Origin: UBA668 sp039796575 | GTDB lineage: Bacteria; Actinomycetota; Acidimicrobiia; Acidimicrobiales; Ilumatobacteraceae | DNA length: 64,000 nucleotides | Assembly: GCA_039796575.1 (NCBI GenBank) | Contig: JBDKJP010000079.1 | Coordinates: forward strand, 1-64,000 | Reading direction: 5' to 3' | In this document: one piece after another, positions 14,637-22,635 of the stretch | How the letters are laid out: the number at the start of each line of letters is the position of its first letter | Numbering within the stretch: position 1 is the stretch's first letter | Notes under the pieces: generated by a model | What the model was told of the DNA's origin: nothing | Database searches by the model: none | The model's input: only the letters and a program-made list of their open reading frames with translations | Program-made: the position numbers and the translations under genes

Positions 14637-17600
14637 ATGGCTCAGGTGCGCAACGCGCTCCGTTCTGGTGTCGGCCGCGTGGTCATGGCGGTCATGCTGC
14701 TGCTCGGACTGCTCACGGTCACGCCGATGTTGTCGGGCGCGGCCAGCGCGCACACGGCGCACCTCGAGGCGTCCGCCTCGTGCGACGGCACCGTCGAATG
14801 GACCTCGCACTCGTGGGAACGCGGCGAGAACGGCGAGAACGACGACATCCGCGTCTACCGCAGCCACGACGGTGGATCCCGCCAGGAAGTGGGCCACGGC
14901 TCGTACTCGTCGGAGAACGGCTACGAGTTCTCGGGCAGCTTCACCTGGCCCGAGGGTGCGTCGTCGATCACCGTGTCGTCGTCGCCCGAGAGCGAGTGGG
15001 GCAACGGCGAGTACCCCGACGACGAGGGTGACGACGAGGTGCACCTCGACCGTCCCGACTGCGACGAGGACGCGCACGTCGACCACGAGCTGCAGTGCGA
15101 CGGGAGCGCACCCGGCTACGCCGACGGCTCGGTCACCATCACGCTCAGCAACCCGGCCGGGCCGTTCGCCCACGACGCCGAGTTCCACGTCTACAGCCCC
15201 GACCGCGACGACGAGAGCGAGACCTACTCGGTGCCCGCCGGCGGCGAGGAGCAGGTGCGCTTCCACGGTCTGTCGGAAGGCCACCACCACATCAAGGTCA
15301 CCAAGGACGACGAGGACCACTCCCGCGACGTCGAGGTCGACTGCGACGAAGAAGTGCCGTCCGTGACGGCGTCGCAGGCCTGCGTGGCCGGCGACGGCGC
15401 CATCACGGTGAACATGTTCAACACCGGCGGCGAGGTGGTCACCTACACCGTCGAGGACCCCATCACCCATGAGGCCACCGAGGTGCAGGTCGCGCCGAAC
15501 GGCTCCGAGAGCCGCACGTTCACCGGGCTCGCCGACGGCGAGTACCAGGTGAAGGTATACACCGGCGACGCCGACTTCTCGCAGATGTTCGAGGTCGACT
15601 GCGACCACGACGACGAGCCGCACGACGACGAGTGCGTCAGTGAGCCGGGCGACGACGACGAGCACGACTCGTCGACGAGCAGCTCGATGGACGACGACGA
15701 TGACGATGACGACCACGACTCGTCGAGCAGCAGCTCGATGGAGGACGACGAGGAAGCCGGCTCGTCGAGCAGCAGCTCGAGCGTGAAGCCGTACGGCGCA
15801 CGCACCAACTCGTACACGGCGAGCAGCAGCTCGTCGTCGAGCAGCACGAGCGTGAAGTACGGCTCGTCCACCAGCACCACCGAGCATGCCTCGAGCACCA
15901 GCGAGCACGCCTCGTCGACCAGCGAGAAGGAGTACGGCTCGTCCACCAGCGACGACGAGCACGACTCGTCGACCAGCACGTCGATGCCCGACGACGACGA
16001 GGACGATCCGTGCGAGCCGCCGGAAGAGGGCAAGGGCATGATCGAGGTGTCGAAGGCCTGCGTGGCCAACGACGGCCAGGTCACCGTCACGCTCACCACG
16101 GTGGGCGGCGACGAGCCCGTCACGTTCGTGGTGGAGGGCGTCGAGTACGAGGTGGCGCCCGGCGAGTCGCAGGACGTGGTCCTCAGCGGCCTGGCCGACG
16201 GGACGCACACCATCCATGTCACGGCCGGCAAGCAGGACCTGTCGTTCGACGTCGACATCGCCTGCGACCTGTCGCCCCGCGTGACCGTCACCCAGGAGTG
16301 CTCGGCCTTCGACGGCAGCGTGCACTTCCTGCTCGAGAACCTCGGTGACGACGTCGACGCGACGTTCACCATCGACGGCGTCGACCACGTGGTCGTGCCC
16401 GGCGGTTCCACCACCGTCACCATCGGCGACCTCGCCGACGGCACGCACACCTTCACGGTGGCCATCAACGGCATCGCGATGCCCGACGTCGAGATCACCG
16501 TCGACTGCGATCCCGACTTCGACGTCGTGGCGCAGTGCAACACGGTCACCAACAACGGCACGATCACCACGTACTGGTTCACGGTCACCAACACCGAGGC
16601 CACCGACGTGGAGGTCTCGTGGGACGGCGGCACCGCCACCGTGCCCGCCGGTGAGAGCCGCACCATCGGTTCCACCACCGCACCGCTCACGTTGCGTCAC
16701 GGCGACGCCGTGATCGCCACGGCGGCCGCCACCGACGTGGTGTGCAGCCGCACCGTGGTGGTGGAGAAGAACCTCATCGGCGCACCCGCGACGCCCGAGA
16801 CGTACACCATCACCATCTCGCGCCTCGTCGGTGACGCCTACGTCGAGGAAGTGGTGTTCGACCTCGTCGCCGGCACCCCTGCCACGGTCACGCTGCCCAG
16901 CACGCTCGACCCGGCCGGCATCCAGTACATCGTCGAGGAGACCGGCCGCGGCACCGCCGCCACCAGCGTGATCACGCCGTCGGAGCTCACCCTTGCGGGG
17001 CACCTCGGTTCGAACATCAACGTGGTCGTCACGAACGGCTACTCGTCGGTGAGCATCGACAAGCAGGTGTCGGCCGACCAGATCGGTGCCGGCGGTCAGC
17101 TCACCTACACGTTGCAGGGCAAGAACACCGGCGGGCTCACGCTCGACCCGGTGGTCGTGCTCGACCGCCTGCCGAGCGCCGTGTCGTTCGTGTCGGCGTC
17201 CGTGGCGAACTCGGGCGGCAGCTGCGTGCTCACCGAGGCCACCCGGCCGCAGTTGGTGACGTGCACGATGACCGGGTCACTCGCCGCCGGCGAGAGCACC
17301 GAGGCCATCAGCATCGTGGTCGCCGTCGACGCCGAGATCGCCGTCGACTCCACGTTGGTGAACCAGGCGAAGATCCTCGGCGCCTACGGCGAGGGTGAGC
17401 GCGGTGACGAGCCGGTCGGCTCGGTGCTGTCGTGCATCCCGCCGGTGGCCGGCCACGTGTGTGCGCTGTCGGCCGAGGTGAGCACCACGATCGTCGGCTC
17501 CGAGCCGCCGCCGCCCACCACCACGCCGGGCAGCACCACCACCTCGGTGGTGTCGGGTGGCCCGACCACCACGACGCCCGGCGGCCTGCCCCGTACGGGT

Positions 17601-17687
17601 GGCGGCAGCCCGACGCCGCTGCTCCTGATCGGCTTCGGCATCGCGTGCATCGGCGGTTCGCTGGTGCTCACCCGCCGTCGGGCCTGA
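14637..17687 (+). CDS. Large LPRTG sortase-anchored surface protein with Ig-like repeats and Asp/Ser-rich linker
   Basis: A 1016-residue secreted protein. Residues 1-39 are a signal peptide ending ASA. Then come six modules of about 80 residues, each starting with a Cys near xxSxxCxxxDG and ending in a Cys (VDCD, IACD), likely one disulfide each; modules 3 and 4 are separated by an Asp/Ser/Thr-rich linker (about 335-460). Next are a DUF5979-like domain (VVVEKNLIGAPATPETYT) and a DUF11-like domain (SIDKQVSADQIGAGGQLTYT). The C-terminus is a sorting signal: LPRTG (984-988), a hydrophobic helix and TRRRA. It probably is a wall-anchored adhesin or stalk protein. A convergent class E sortase gene ends 3 nt away and is the obvious processing enzyme. 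Confidence 0.88.
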   Translation: MAQVRNALRSGVGRVVMAVMLLLGLLTVTPMLSGAASAHTAHLEASASCDGTVEWTSHSWERGENGENDDIRVYRSHDGGSRQEVGHGSYSSENGYEFSGSFTWPEGASSITVSSSPESEWGNGEYPDDEGDDEVHLDRPDCDEDAHVDHELQCDGSAPGYADGSVTITLSNPAGPFAHDAEFHVYSPDRDDESETYSVPAGGEEQVRFHGLSEGHHHIKVTKDDEDHSRDVEVDCDEEVPSVTASQACVAGDGAITVNMFNTGGEVVTYTVEDPITHEATEVQVAPNGSESRTFTGLADGEYQVKVYTGDADFSQMFEVDCDHDDEPHDDECVSEPGDDDEHDSSTSSSMDDDDDDDDHDSSSSSSMEDDEEAGSSSSSSSVKPYGARTNSYTASSSSSSSSTSVKYGSSTSTTEHASSTSEHASSTSEKEYGSSTSDDEHDSSTSTSMPDDDEDDPCEPPEEGKGMIEVSKACVANDGQVTVTLTTVGGDEPVTFVVEGVEYEVAPGESQDVVLSGLADGTHTIHVTAGKQDLSFDVDIACDLSPRVTVTQECSAFDGSVHFLLENLGDDVDATFTIDGVDHVVVPGGSTTVTIGDLADGTHTFTVAINGIAMPDVEITVDCDPDFDVVAQCNTVTNNGTITTYWFTVTNTEATDVEVSWDGGTATVPAGESRTIGSTTAPLTLRHGDAVIATAAATDVVCSRTVVVEKNLIGAPATPETYTITISRLVGDAYVEEVVFDLVAGTPATVTLPSTLDPAGIQYIVEETGRGTAATSVITPSELTLAGHLGSNINVVVTNGYSSVSIDKQVSADQIGAGGQLTYTLQGKNTGGLTLDPVVVLDRLPSAVSFVSASVANSGGSCVLTEATRPQLVTCTMTGSLAAGESTEAISIVVAVDAEIAVDSTLVNQAKILGAYGEGERGDEPVGSVLSCIPPVAGHVCALSAEVSTTIVGSEPPPPTTTPGSTTTSVVSGGPTTTTPGGLPRTGGGSPTPLLLIGFGIACIGGSLVLTRRRA

Positions 17688-17689
17688 GA

Positions 17690-18304
17690 TCAGTCGGCCA
17701 GCTCGAGGTGCACGACGATGCGCTCTCGGGTGGAGCCCGGAGGATGACATGCGAACAGCGTGGCGGTGTAACCGTCACGCTGTTCGATGATGCGGATGGC
17801 CGTCGGGTCGACGACCTCGGTGTTCACCACGAGGTAGCGGAAGCGCCCCTCGAGCGTGCTGAGGAACACCTCGTCGCCGGGCACCAGTTCGTCGAGCCGT
17901 CGGAACGGACGGTCGTGGCTGGTGCGGTGACCGGCGATCACCACGTTGCCGCGATGGCCCGGTGAGGCCGTGCCCGGCCAGTGACCCGGACCGTGGTCGA
18001 GCACCGTCAGCGAGACGCCCTCGAACATGGTCTTGGTGACCTCGATCTTCGGGATCTCGATGGTGCCGACCTCCACGATCGGCTCGTTCGCGTGCGGATC
18101 GGGCGGGGCCGCCGGCACCGGCAACGGCTCGGTGGTCGTCGTGGGCGGGAGCGTGGTGGTGGTGGTCGACGTGGTGCTCGTGGACGTCGTGGTGGTGGCC
18201 CGGGTGGTGCTCGGCGCCACGGTGTCGGCAGCTTGGGGCTCGTCGCTGCCGCACGCCACCAACGACAGGGTGGCCAGCGAGGCGAGTGCGAGGCGCCGCT
18301 TCAT
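17690..18304 (-). CDS. Class E sortase, predicted lipoprotein
   Basis: A 204-residue sortase. MKRRLALASLATLSLVACGS is a lipobox signal peptide (Cys18), followed by a Thr/Pro-rich linker of about 50 residues. The catalytic domain shows the His in VIAGHRTSH, the Cys in TATLFACHPPGS and the Arg in TRERIVVHLEL, the H-C-R triad. Membrane attachment by lipid instead of an N-terminal helix is unusual for a sortase. The gene begins 4 nt after hemY and is last in the hemE-hemH-hemY unit; its likely substrate is the convergent LPRTG protein. Confidence 0.85.
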   Translation of the reverse strand: MKRRLALASLATLSLVACGSDEPQAADTVAPSTTRATTTTSTSTTSTTTTTLPPTTTTEPLPVPAAPPDPHANEPIVEVGTIEIPKIEVTKTMFEGVSLTVLDHGPGHWPGTASPGHRGNVVIAGHRTSHDRPFRRLDELVPGDEVFLSTLEGRFRYLVVNTEVVDPTAIRIIEQRDGYTATLFACHPPGSTRERIVVHLELAD

Positions 18305-18308
18305 CCCG

Positions 18309-19661
18309 TCAGTCTGCCAGCCGTCGGACGGCCTTCTGCGCCGAGTTGATGCACGCGGGCACGCCGATGCCGTGATATCCGGCACCTGCCAGCGCCAGGC
18401 CGTCGGGGAGGCCGGCCTCGACGTCGGCCACCTTCCGGGCGTGGTGCGGGCGGTACTGCGGGAACGCGCCGGCCCAACGGGTGATGCGCGATGCCGTGGG
18501 CTGCAGATCGAGCCCGAGGTGGCGGCCGACCTCGTCGACCGCCGCGGCGAGCAGCTGTTGGTCGTCGAGGTGCAGCACCGGCAGGCCGTCGCGGCCGAGC
18601 GAGATGCGCAGCACCACGTGATCGCCACCCGCCCAGTGGGCCCACTTCTGCGAGCCGAACGACGCGGCGGTGACCAGGTGTTGCACCGGCTTGGGCACCA
18701 GGTAGCCGCTGAGCGCCCGAAGGTGCTCGGGCCAGGCAGCCGTGGGCACGGCGAGCGTGACCATCGCGACGTCGGCGGTGGGGATGGTGGCCAACAGGGC
18801 AGCGGTGTCGGGCAGCACGTCGCGCAGGAGCTCGGCGCTCGCGGTGGCCGGGCAGGCGAGGAGCAGCGCGTCGAACCGTTCGTCGTCGACCCGCCAACCG
18901 TCGCCGTCGCGAGCGACGCGCTGCACGGAGGCACCGGTGCGCAACGCGGCGCCCGCAGCGCTCGCGGCCGCAGCCGTCGCCTGCGCGAGCTGGCCCATGC
19001 CACCCGACGGTGCGTAGAACACCGGGCCGGCATCGGGTGACGGCTTCGGCATCTTCCGGCCGGCGATGAGCACGCTGCGGGCCTTGCCGGCGAGGTCGGC
19101 GATCTGCGGCACGGCCGCGAGGCTGAAGTGGTCGGTGTCGGCGGCGTAGATGCTGCCGACCAACGGGTCGACGAGACGCAGGTGCACGGCGTCGCCGAAG
19201 CGCCGGCGCACGTACCCGCCGAGCGAGTCGTCGTCGAGCGACGTGCGCGGGCGGAACGGCTCGGTGGCGGCGCGCAGCTTGCCCGGCCACGGGATGAGCT
19301 TCGACTTCGCGAGCGCGAGCACGTCGGTGGGCATGCCGAGCAACAGCCCCTGCGGGATGTCGTGCAGGCCGTTCCACCACACCGCGGCCTTGCCGGCAGC
19401 GGGCGACACGAGCTGGTCGCCGAGGCCGACGGCCTTCGCGAGGCCCGTGCCCCACGGGAGGCGCGCCAGGAACGCGTCGGGCCCTTCGTCGATGCCGGGG
19501 TGGCCGGCGAACGGTGACGTGTGCAGCTTCCCGCCGAGTCGCTGCTCGCCCTCGAACAGCACCACCTCGGGCGCGGACGAGTGGGTGGCCAGCGCGTGCG
19601 CCGCGGCCAGACCGGCGATGCCACCGCCGACGACGGCGACGCGGCGCGTGCCGGTGTCCAT
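18309..19661 (-). CDS. hemY: Coproporphyrinogen III / protoporphyrinogen oxidase
   Basis: A 450-residue FAD-dependent oxidase. The N-terminal dinucleotide motif is VAVVGGGIAGLAAAHAL with GEQRLGGKLHT and DEGPDAFLAR; the C-terminal FAD contact is GLALAGAGYHGIGVPACINS. In Gram-positive bacteria the HemY type (CgoX) oxidises coproporphyrinogen III to coproporphyrin III, which the ferrochelatase encoded next door then fills with iron. ATG 19661 lies 2 nt after the hemH stop; GTG 19667 would give an overlap. No chdC gene, needed for the last step, is in the window. Confidence 0.92.
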   Translation of the reverse strand: MDTGTRRVAVVGGGIAGLAAAHALATHSSAPEVVLFEGEQRLGGKLHTSPFAGHPGIDEGPDAFLARLPWGTGLAKAVGLGDQLVSPAAGKAAVWWNGLHDIPQGLLLGMPTDVLALAKSKLIPWPGKLRAATEPFRPRTSLDDDSLGGYVRRRFGDAVHLRLVDPLVGSIYAADTDHFSLAAVPQIADLAGKARSVLIAGRKMPKPSPDAGPVFYAPSGGMGQLAQATAAAASAAGAALRTGASVQRVARDGDGWRVDDERFDALLLACPATASAELLRDVLPDTAALLATIPTADVAMVTLAVPTAAWPEHLRALSGYLVPKPVQHLVTAASFGSQKWAHWAGGDHVVLRISLGRDGLPVLHLDDQQLLAAAVDEVGRHLGLDLQPTASRITRWAGAFPQYRPHHARKVADVEAGLPDGLALAGAGYHGIGVPACINSAQKAVRRLAD

Positions 19662-19663
19662 GG

Positions 19664-20611
19664 TCACGCCGCGATGACCCGCTGCGCGAGCGCAGCCATG
19701 ACGGTGGGGTCGTCGTTCACGCACGCCGTACGGGCGAACGCAATGCCGTGCGACGCGGCACGCTGAGCGGCTTCGATGTCGAGGTCGTAGAGCACCTCGA
19801 GGTGGTCGGCCACGAACCCCACGGCGCTGACGAGCACGCCACGCGGGTGGTCGGCGTCGTTCTCGGCGCCGGCGAGGTCGTCGATGACCGCCAGGATGTC
19901 GGGGCCGAGCCACGGCTCGGGCGTGCGGCCCGCGCTCTGCCAGGCGATGGCCCAGTTGCTCCAGCGGCTCAACCCGGTGGCCTCGGCGACGGCCTCCGCC
20001 GTGGCGCGCAGCTCGTCGGGGTACGGGTCGCCGGCGTCGATGATGCGCTGCGGCAGCGAGTGCGCGGTGAACAGCACCTTCGTGTCGTCGGGCATACCGG
20101 CGAGCTTCGCCTTCAGGTCGGCCGCGATGAACGCCACGTAGGCCGGCTCGGTGGCCCAGCTGTCGATGCCGGCCACCTCGATGCCGTGCGGCTCGGCGGC
20201 GGCGCGGGCCCGGTCGAGGTACTGGCCGATGGAGAACGCCGAGTAGTGCGGCGCCAGCACGAGGCCGACGATGCGGCGGAAGCCCTTCGCGGCGATGGCG
20301 TCGACTGCTGCTTCGATCTTCGGTTCGGCGTGCTTCAGACCGAGGCTCACCTCGTACTGGCCGGGCGCGGCCGCGTCGAGCGCGGCCTGCAACGCGTCGC
20401 GCTGCGCCTCGGTGCGGGCGGCCAGCGGGCTGGTGCCGCCGAGCGCGTCGTAGCGGGCGGTGAGGTCGGCGAGCGCCTCGGGGGTGGGCGGGCGGCCGCG
20501 ACGGATGTCGGTGTAGTACGGCTCGATCTCCTCGGGCGTGCGCGGCGTGCCGTACGCCATGAGCAGCACGGCCGTGCGCCCGGTGTTGTCGATGGCGGGG
20601 GAAGCGGTCAT
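19664..20611 (-). CDS. hemH: (Copro)porphyrin ferrochelatase
   Basis: A 315-residue ferrochelatase that inserts ferrous iron into (copro)porphyrin. AVLLMAYGTPRTPEEIEPYY is the conserved start, the catalytic His is in LAPHYSAFSIGQY, TAHSLPQRIIDAGDPY is the second signature, and the metal-side acidic residues are in GFVADHLEVLYDLD. Only one Cys lies near the C-terminus (RTACVNDDP), so the [2Fe-2S] cluster of some actinobacterial ferrochelatases is not expected. ATG 20611 overlaps the hemE stop by 4 nt. Confidence 0.94.
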   Translation of the reverse strand: MTASPAIDNTGRTAVLLMAYGTPRTPEEIEPYYTDIRRGRPPTPEALADLTARYDALGGTSPLAARTEAQRDALQAALDAAAPGQYEVSLGLKHAEPKIEAAVDAIAAKGFRRIVGLVLAPHYSAFSIGQYLDRARAAAEPHGIEVAGIDSWATEPAYVAFIAADLKAKLAGMPDDTKVLFTAHSLPQRIIDAGDPYPDELRATAEAVAEATGLSRWSNWAIAWQSAGRTPEPWLGPDILAVIDDLAGAENDADHPRGVLVSAVGFVADHLEVLYDLDIEAAQRAASHGIAFARTACVNDDPTVMAALAQRVIAA

Positions 20612-21645
20612 CGGGAGGTCCGTTCGTGCACGTGGGCGACCACGGCGGTGAGCACCTCGGGGTCGGTGGGCGGGTGCACGCCGTGGCCGAGGTTGAAGAT
20701 GTGGCCGGGGTGGCCGTCGTTGTCGTCGAGCACCGCATCGGCGCCGGCGAGCGCGACGTCGGTGCCGGCCAGGGCCAGCACGGGGTCGAGGTTGCCCTGC
20801 ACCACGAGGTCGGCGCCCATGCGAGCGCGCGCCTGGCGGATGGGGGTGCGCCAGTCGAGGCCGAGCACCGTGGTGCCGGCGGCGTGCATGCTCTCGAGCA
20901 GGTGGTCGCAGCCGACGCCGTAGTGGATGCCCGGCGCGTCGGGGTGCAGGGCCTTCAGCTGCGCGAACACGGCCGACGAGTGGGGGAGCACGAACCGGTC
21001 GTAGTCGGCGCGGCTGAGCGTGCCGGCCCAGCTGTCGAACAGCTGGAACGCACGCCCGCCGTTGGCGAGCTGGCTGCTGATCGACGCCACGGCGTGCTGC
21101 GTGAGGCGCTCCATCAGCGAGTGCCACAGCGCCGGGTCGGTGTGCATCATCCGCTTGGTGTGCTCGTAGGTGCGGCTCGGTCGACCCTCGACGAGGTAGC
21201 TGGCCACGGTGAACGGCGCGCCGGCGAACGCCAGCAGCGGCACGGCGGGCGACAGCTCGCCGGCCAGGGCGCGCACCGTGTCGAGCACGTACGGCGTGTC
21301 GGCCTCGGGCTCGAACGGGCGCAGGCGCTGCAGGTCGTCGGCCGACCGGAACGGCTGGGCACACACCGGGCCGGTGCCGGGCGCCACGTCGATGCCGAAG
21401 CCGACGGCGTGGGCGGGCACGACGATGTCGCTGTACAGCACGGCGGCGTCGACGCCGTAGCGGCGCACCGGCTGCAGGGTGAGCTCGACCGACAGGTCGA
21501 CCTGCTTGATCGCGTCGAGGATGCTGCCCTCGCCGCGCAGGGCCCGGTACTCCGGCAGGCTGCGACCCGCCTGGCGCATGAACCACACGGGCGTGTGCGA
21601 CGCGGGCCGGCCGGCCGCAGCGTCGAGGAAGGGAACGCCACTCAT
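20608..21645 (-). CDS. hemE: Uroporphyrinogen decarboxylase
   Basis: A 345-residue decarboxylase that turns uroporphyrinogen III into coproporphyrinogen III in the cytosol, the step before HemY and HemH here. PVWFMRQAGRSLPEYR carries the two conserved Arg; AAVLYSDIVVPAHAVG holds the catalytic Asp; FAGAPFTVASYLVEG and NLGHGVHPPTDP are family blocks. It is first in the operon hemE-hemH-hemY-sortase. ATG 21645 is 36-45 nt from the divergent SDR start, so the short region between them holds both promoters. Confidence 0.95.
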   Translation of the reverse strand: MSGVPFLDAAAGRPASHTPVWFMRQAGRSLPEYRALRGEGSILDAIKQVDLSVELTLQPVRRYGVDAAVLYSDIVVPAHAVGFGIDVAPGTGPVCAQPFRSADDLQRLRPFEPEADTPYVLDTVRALAGELSPAVPLLAFAGAPFTVASYLVEGRPSRTYEHTKRMMHTDPALWHSLMERLTQHAVASISSQLANGGRAFQLFDSWAGTLSRADYDRFVLPHSSAVFAQLKALHPDAPGIHYGVGCDHLLESMHAAGTTVLGLDWRTPIRQARARMGADLVVQGNLDPVLALAGTDVALAGADAVLDDNDGHPGHIFNLGHGVHPPTDPEVLTAVVAHVHERTSR

Positions 21646-21690
21646 CGTCCGGCACGCTATCCGGAGAGGCCGTGGAGCAGGATGTCCGGC

Positions 21691-22461
21691 ATGTCGGATC
21701 TCTTCTCCCTCGAGGGCAAGACCGCGCTGGTCACTGGTGGCAGCCGCGGCATCGGTTTCATGATCGCGAGCGGCCTGCTGCAGGCGGGCGCCAGCGTCAT
21801 CATCAGCTCGCGCAAGCAGCACGAGCTCGACGAGGCCCAGGAGGCGTTGTCGAAGCTGGGCCACGTGCAGGCCGTGCGGGCCGACGTGAGCACGCTCGAC
21901 GGCGTGGAGGCGCTGGCCACCGAGGTGGCGGGGCGTTTCCCGGTGCTCAACATCCTGGTCAACAACGCAGGTGCCACCTGGGGCATGCCGCTCGACGACT
22001 TCGACGAGCACGCCTGGGACAAGGTGATGGACACCAACGTGAAGGGTGTGTTCTTCCTCACCCAGAAGCTGCTCCCGCAGCTGCGCGCCGGCGGCACCCA
22101 CGACGACCCGGCCCGCGTCATCAACATCGGCTCCATCGACGGCCTGCACGTCAACCCGATGGACACCTACAGCTACGCGGCCAGCAAGGCCGGCGTGCAC
22201 CACCTCACCCGGGCGCTGGCCCGCAAGCTCGGGCCCGAGCACATCACGGTCAACGCCGTGGCCCCCGGCCCGTTCGAGAGCAAGATGATGGCGGCCACGC
22301 TGCGCGCCTTCGGCGACAACATCGCCTCGTCGGCACCGCTGCGCCGCATCGGCCGCCCCGACGACATGGCCGGTGTCACGGTCTTCCTGGCCAGCCGCGC
22401 CGGCAGCTACGTCACGGGTGCCGTCATCCCCGTCGACGGCGGGATCGCCACCACCAGCTGA
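21691..22461 (+). CDS. Short-chain dehydrogenase/reductase, RhlG/FabG-like
   Basis: A 256-residue classical SDR. The cofactor motif is LVTGGSRGIGFMIA (TGxxxGxG), with NNAGA, the catalytic Ser in IGSIDG and Y-x3-K in YSYAASKAG. The opening LFSLEGKTALVTGG and ISSRK resemble RhlG-type NADPH-dependent 3-oxoacyl reductases, so a 3-oxoacyl-thioester or similar ketone is a likely substrate. ATG 21691 is used; ATG 21682 in frame has a better-placed GGAG and cannot be excluded. It is divergent from hemE and followed by a family B repeat. Confidence 0.88.
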   Translation: MSDLFSLEGKTALVTGGSRGIGFMIASGLLQAGASVIISSRKQHELDEAQEALSKLGHVQAVRADVSTLDGVEALATEVAGRFPVLNILVNNAGATWGMPLDDFDEHAWDKVMDTNVKGVFFLTQKLLPQLRAGGTHDDPARVINIGSIDGLHVNPMDTYSYAASKAGVHHLTRALARKLGPEHITVNAVAPGPFESKMMAATLRAFGDNIASSAPLRRIGRPDDMAGVTVFLASRAGSYVTGAVIPVDGGIATTS

Positions 22462-22463
22462 GC

Positions 22464-22538
22464 TTCTGGGCGTCGTTCGTCCCACTTCGGCTTCTGGGCG
22501 TGTTCCGTCCCGGAAACCGGGACGGAACACGCCCAGAA
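22464..22538 (+). repeat. Intergenic palindromic repeat, family B copy 1 (75 nt)
   Basis: A half unit beginning TTCTGGGCGTCGTTCG is followed by a perfect 22-bp inverted repeat (22492-22513 and 22517-22538) around an AAA loop. It lies between two plus-strand genes (SDR and helD). The length, loop and flanking half unit match copies at 33493, 47317 and 62060. Confidence 0.88.
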
Positions 22539-22635
22539 CACCCTCGGCGGGCGCCGGTTGCTCGCCGGAATGCCGCCGATAGAGTTCCTGAACCGCATTT
22601 TCGGGCCCCCTCCCCGAGCACGCGCACAGGTCCTC

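Noticed and set aside
14623..15366. ATG 14623 as start of a separate 247-codon frame at the surface-protein locus
   Set aside because: It overlaps the true RBS and gives an Arg/Thr-rich shadow; ATG 14637 leads into a signal peptide and the full repeat protein.
15630..16015. CRISPR-like tandem repeats
   Set aside because: The repetition is codon-level Ser/Asp/Thr coding repetition in frame, with no constant repeat-spacer pattern.
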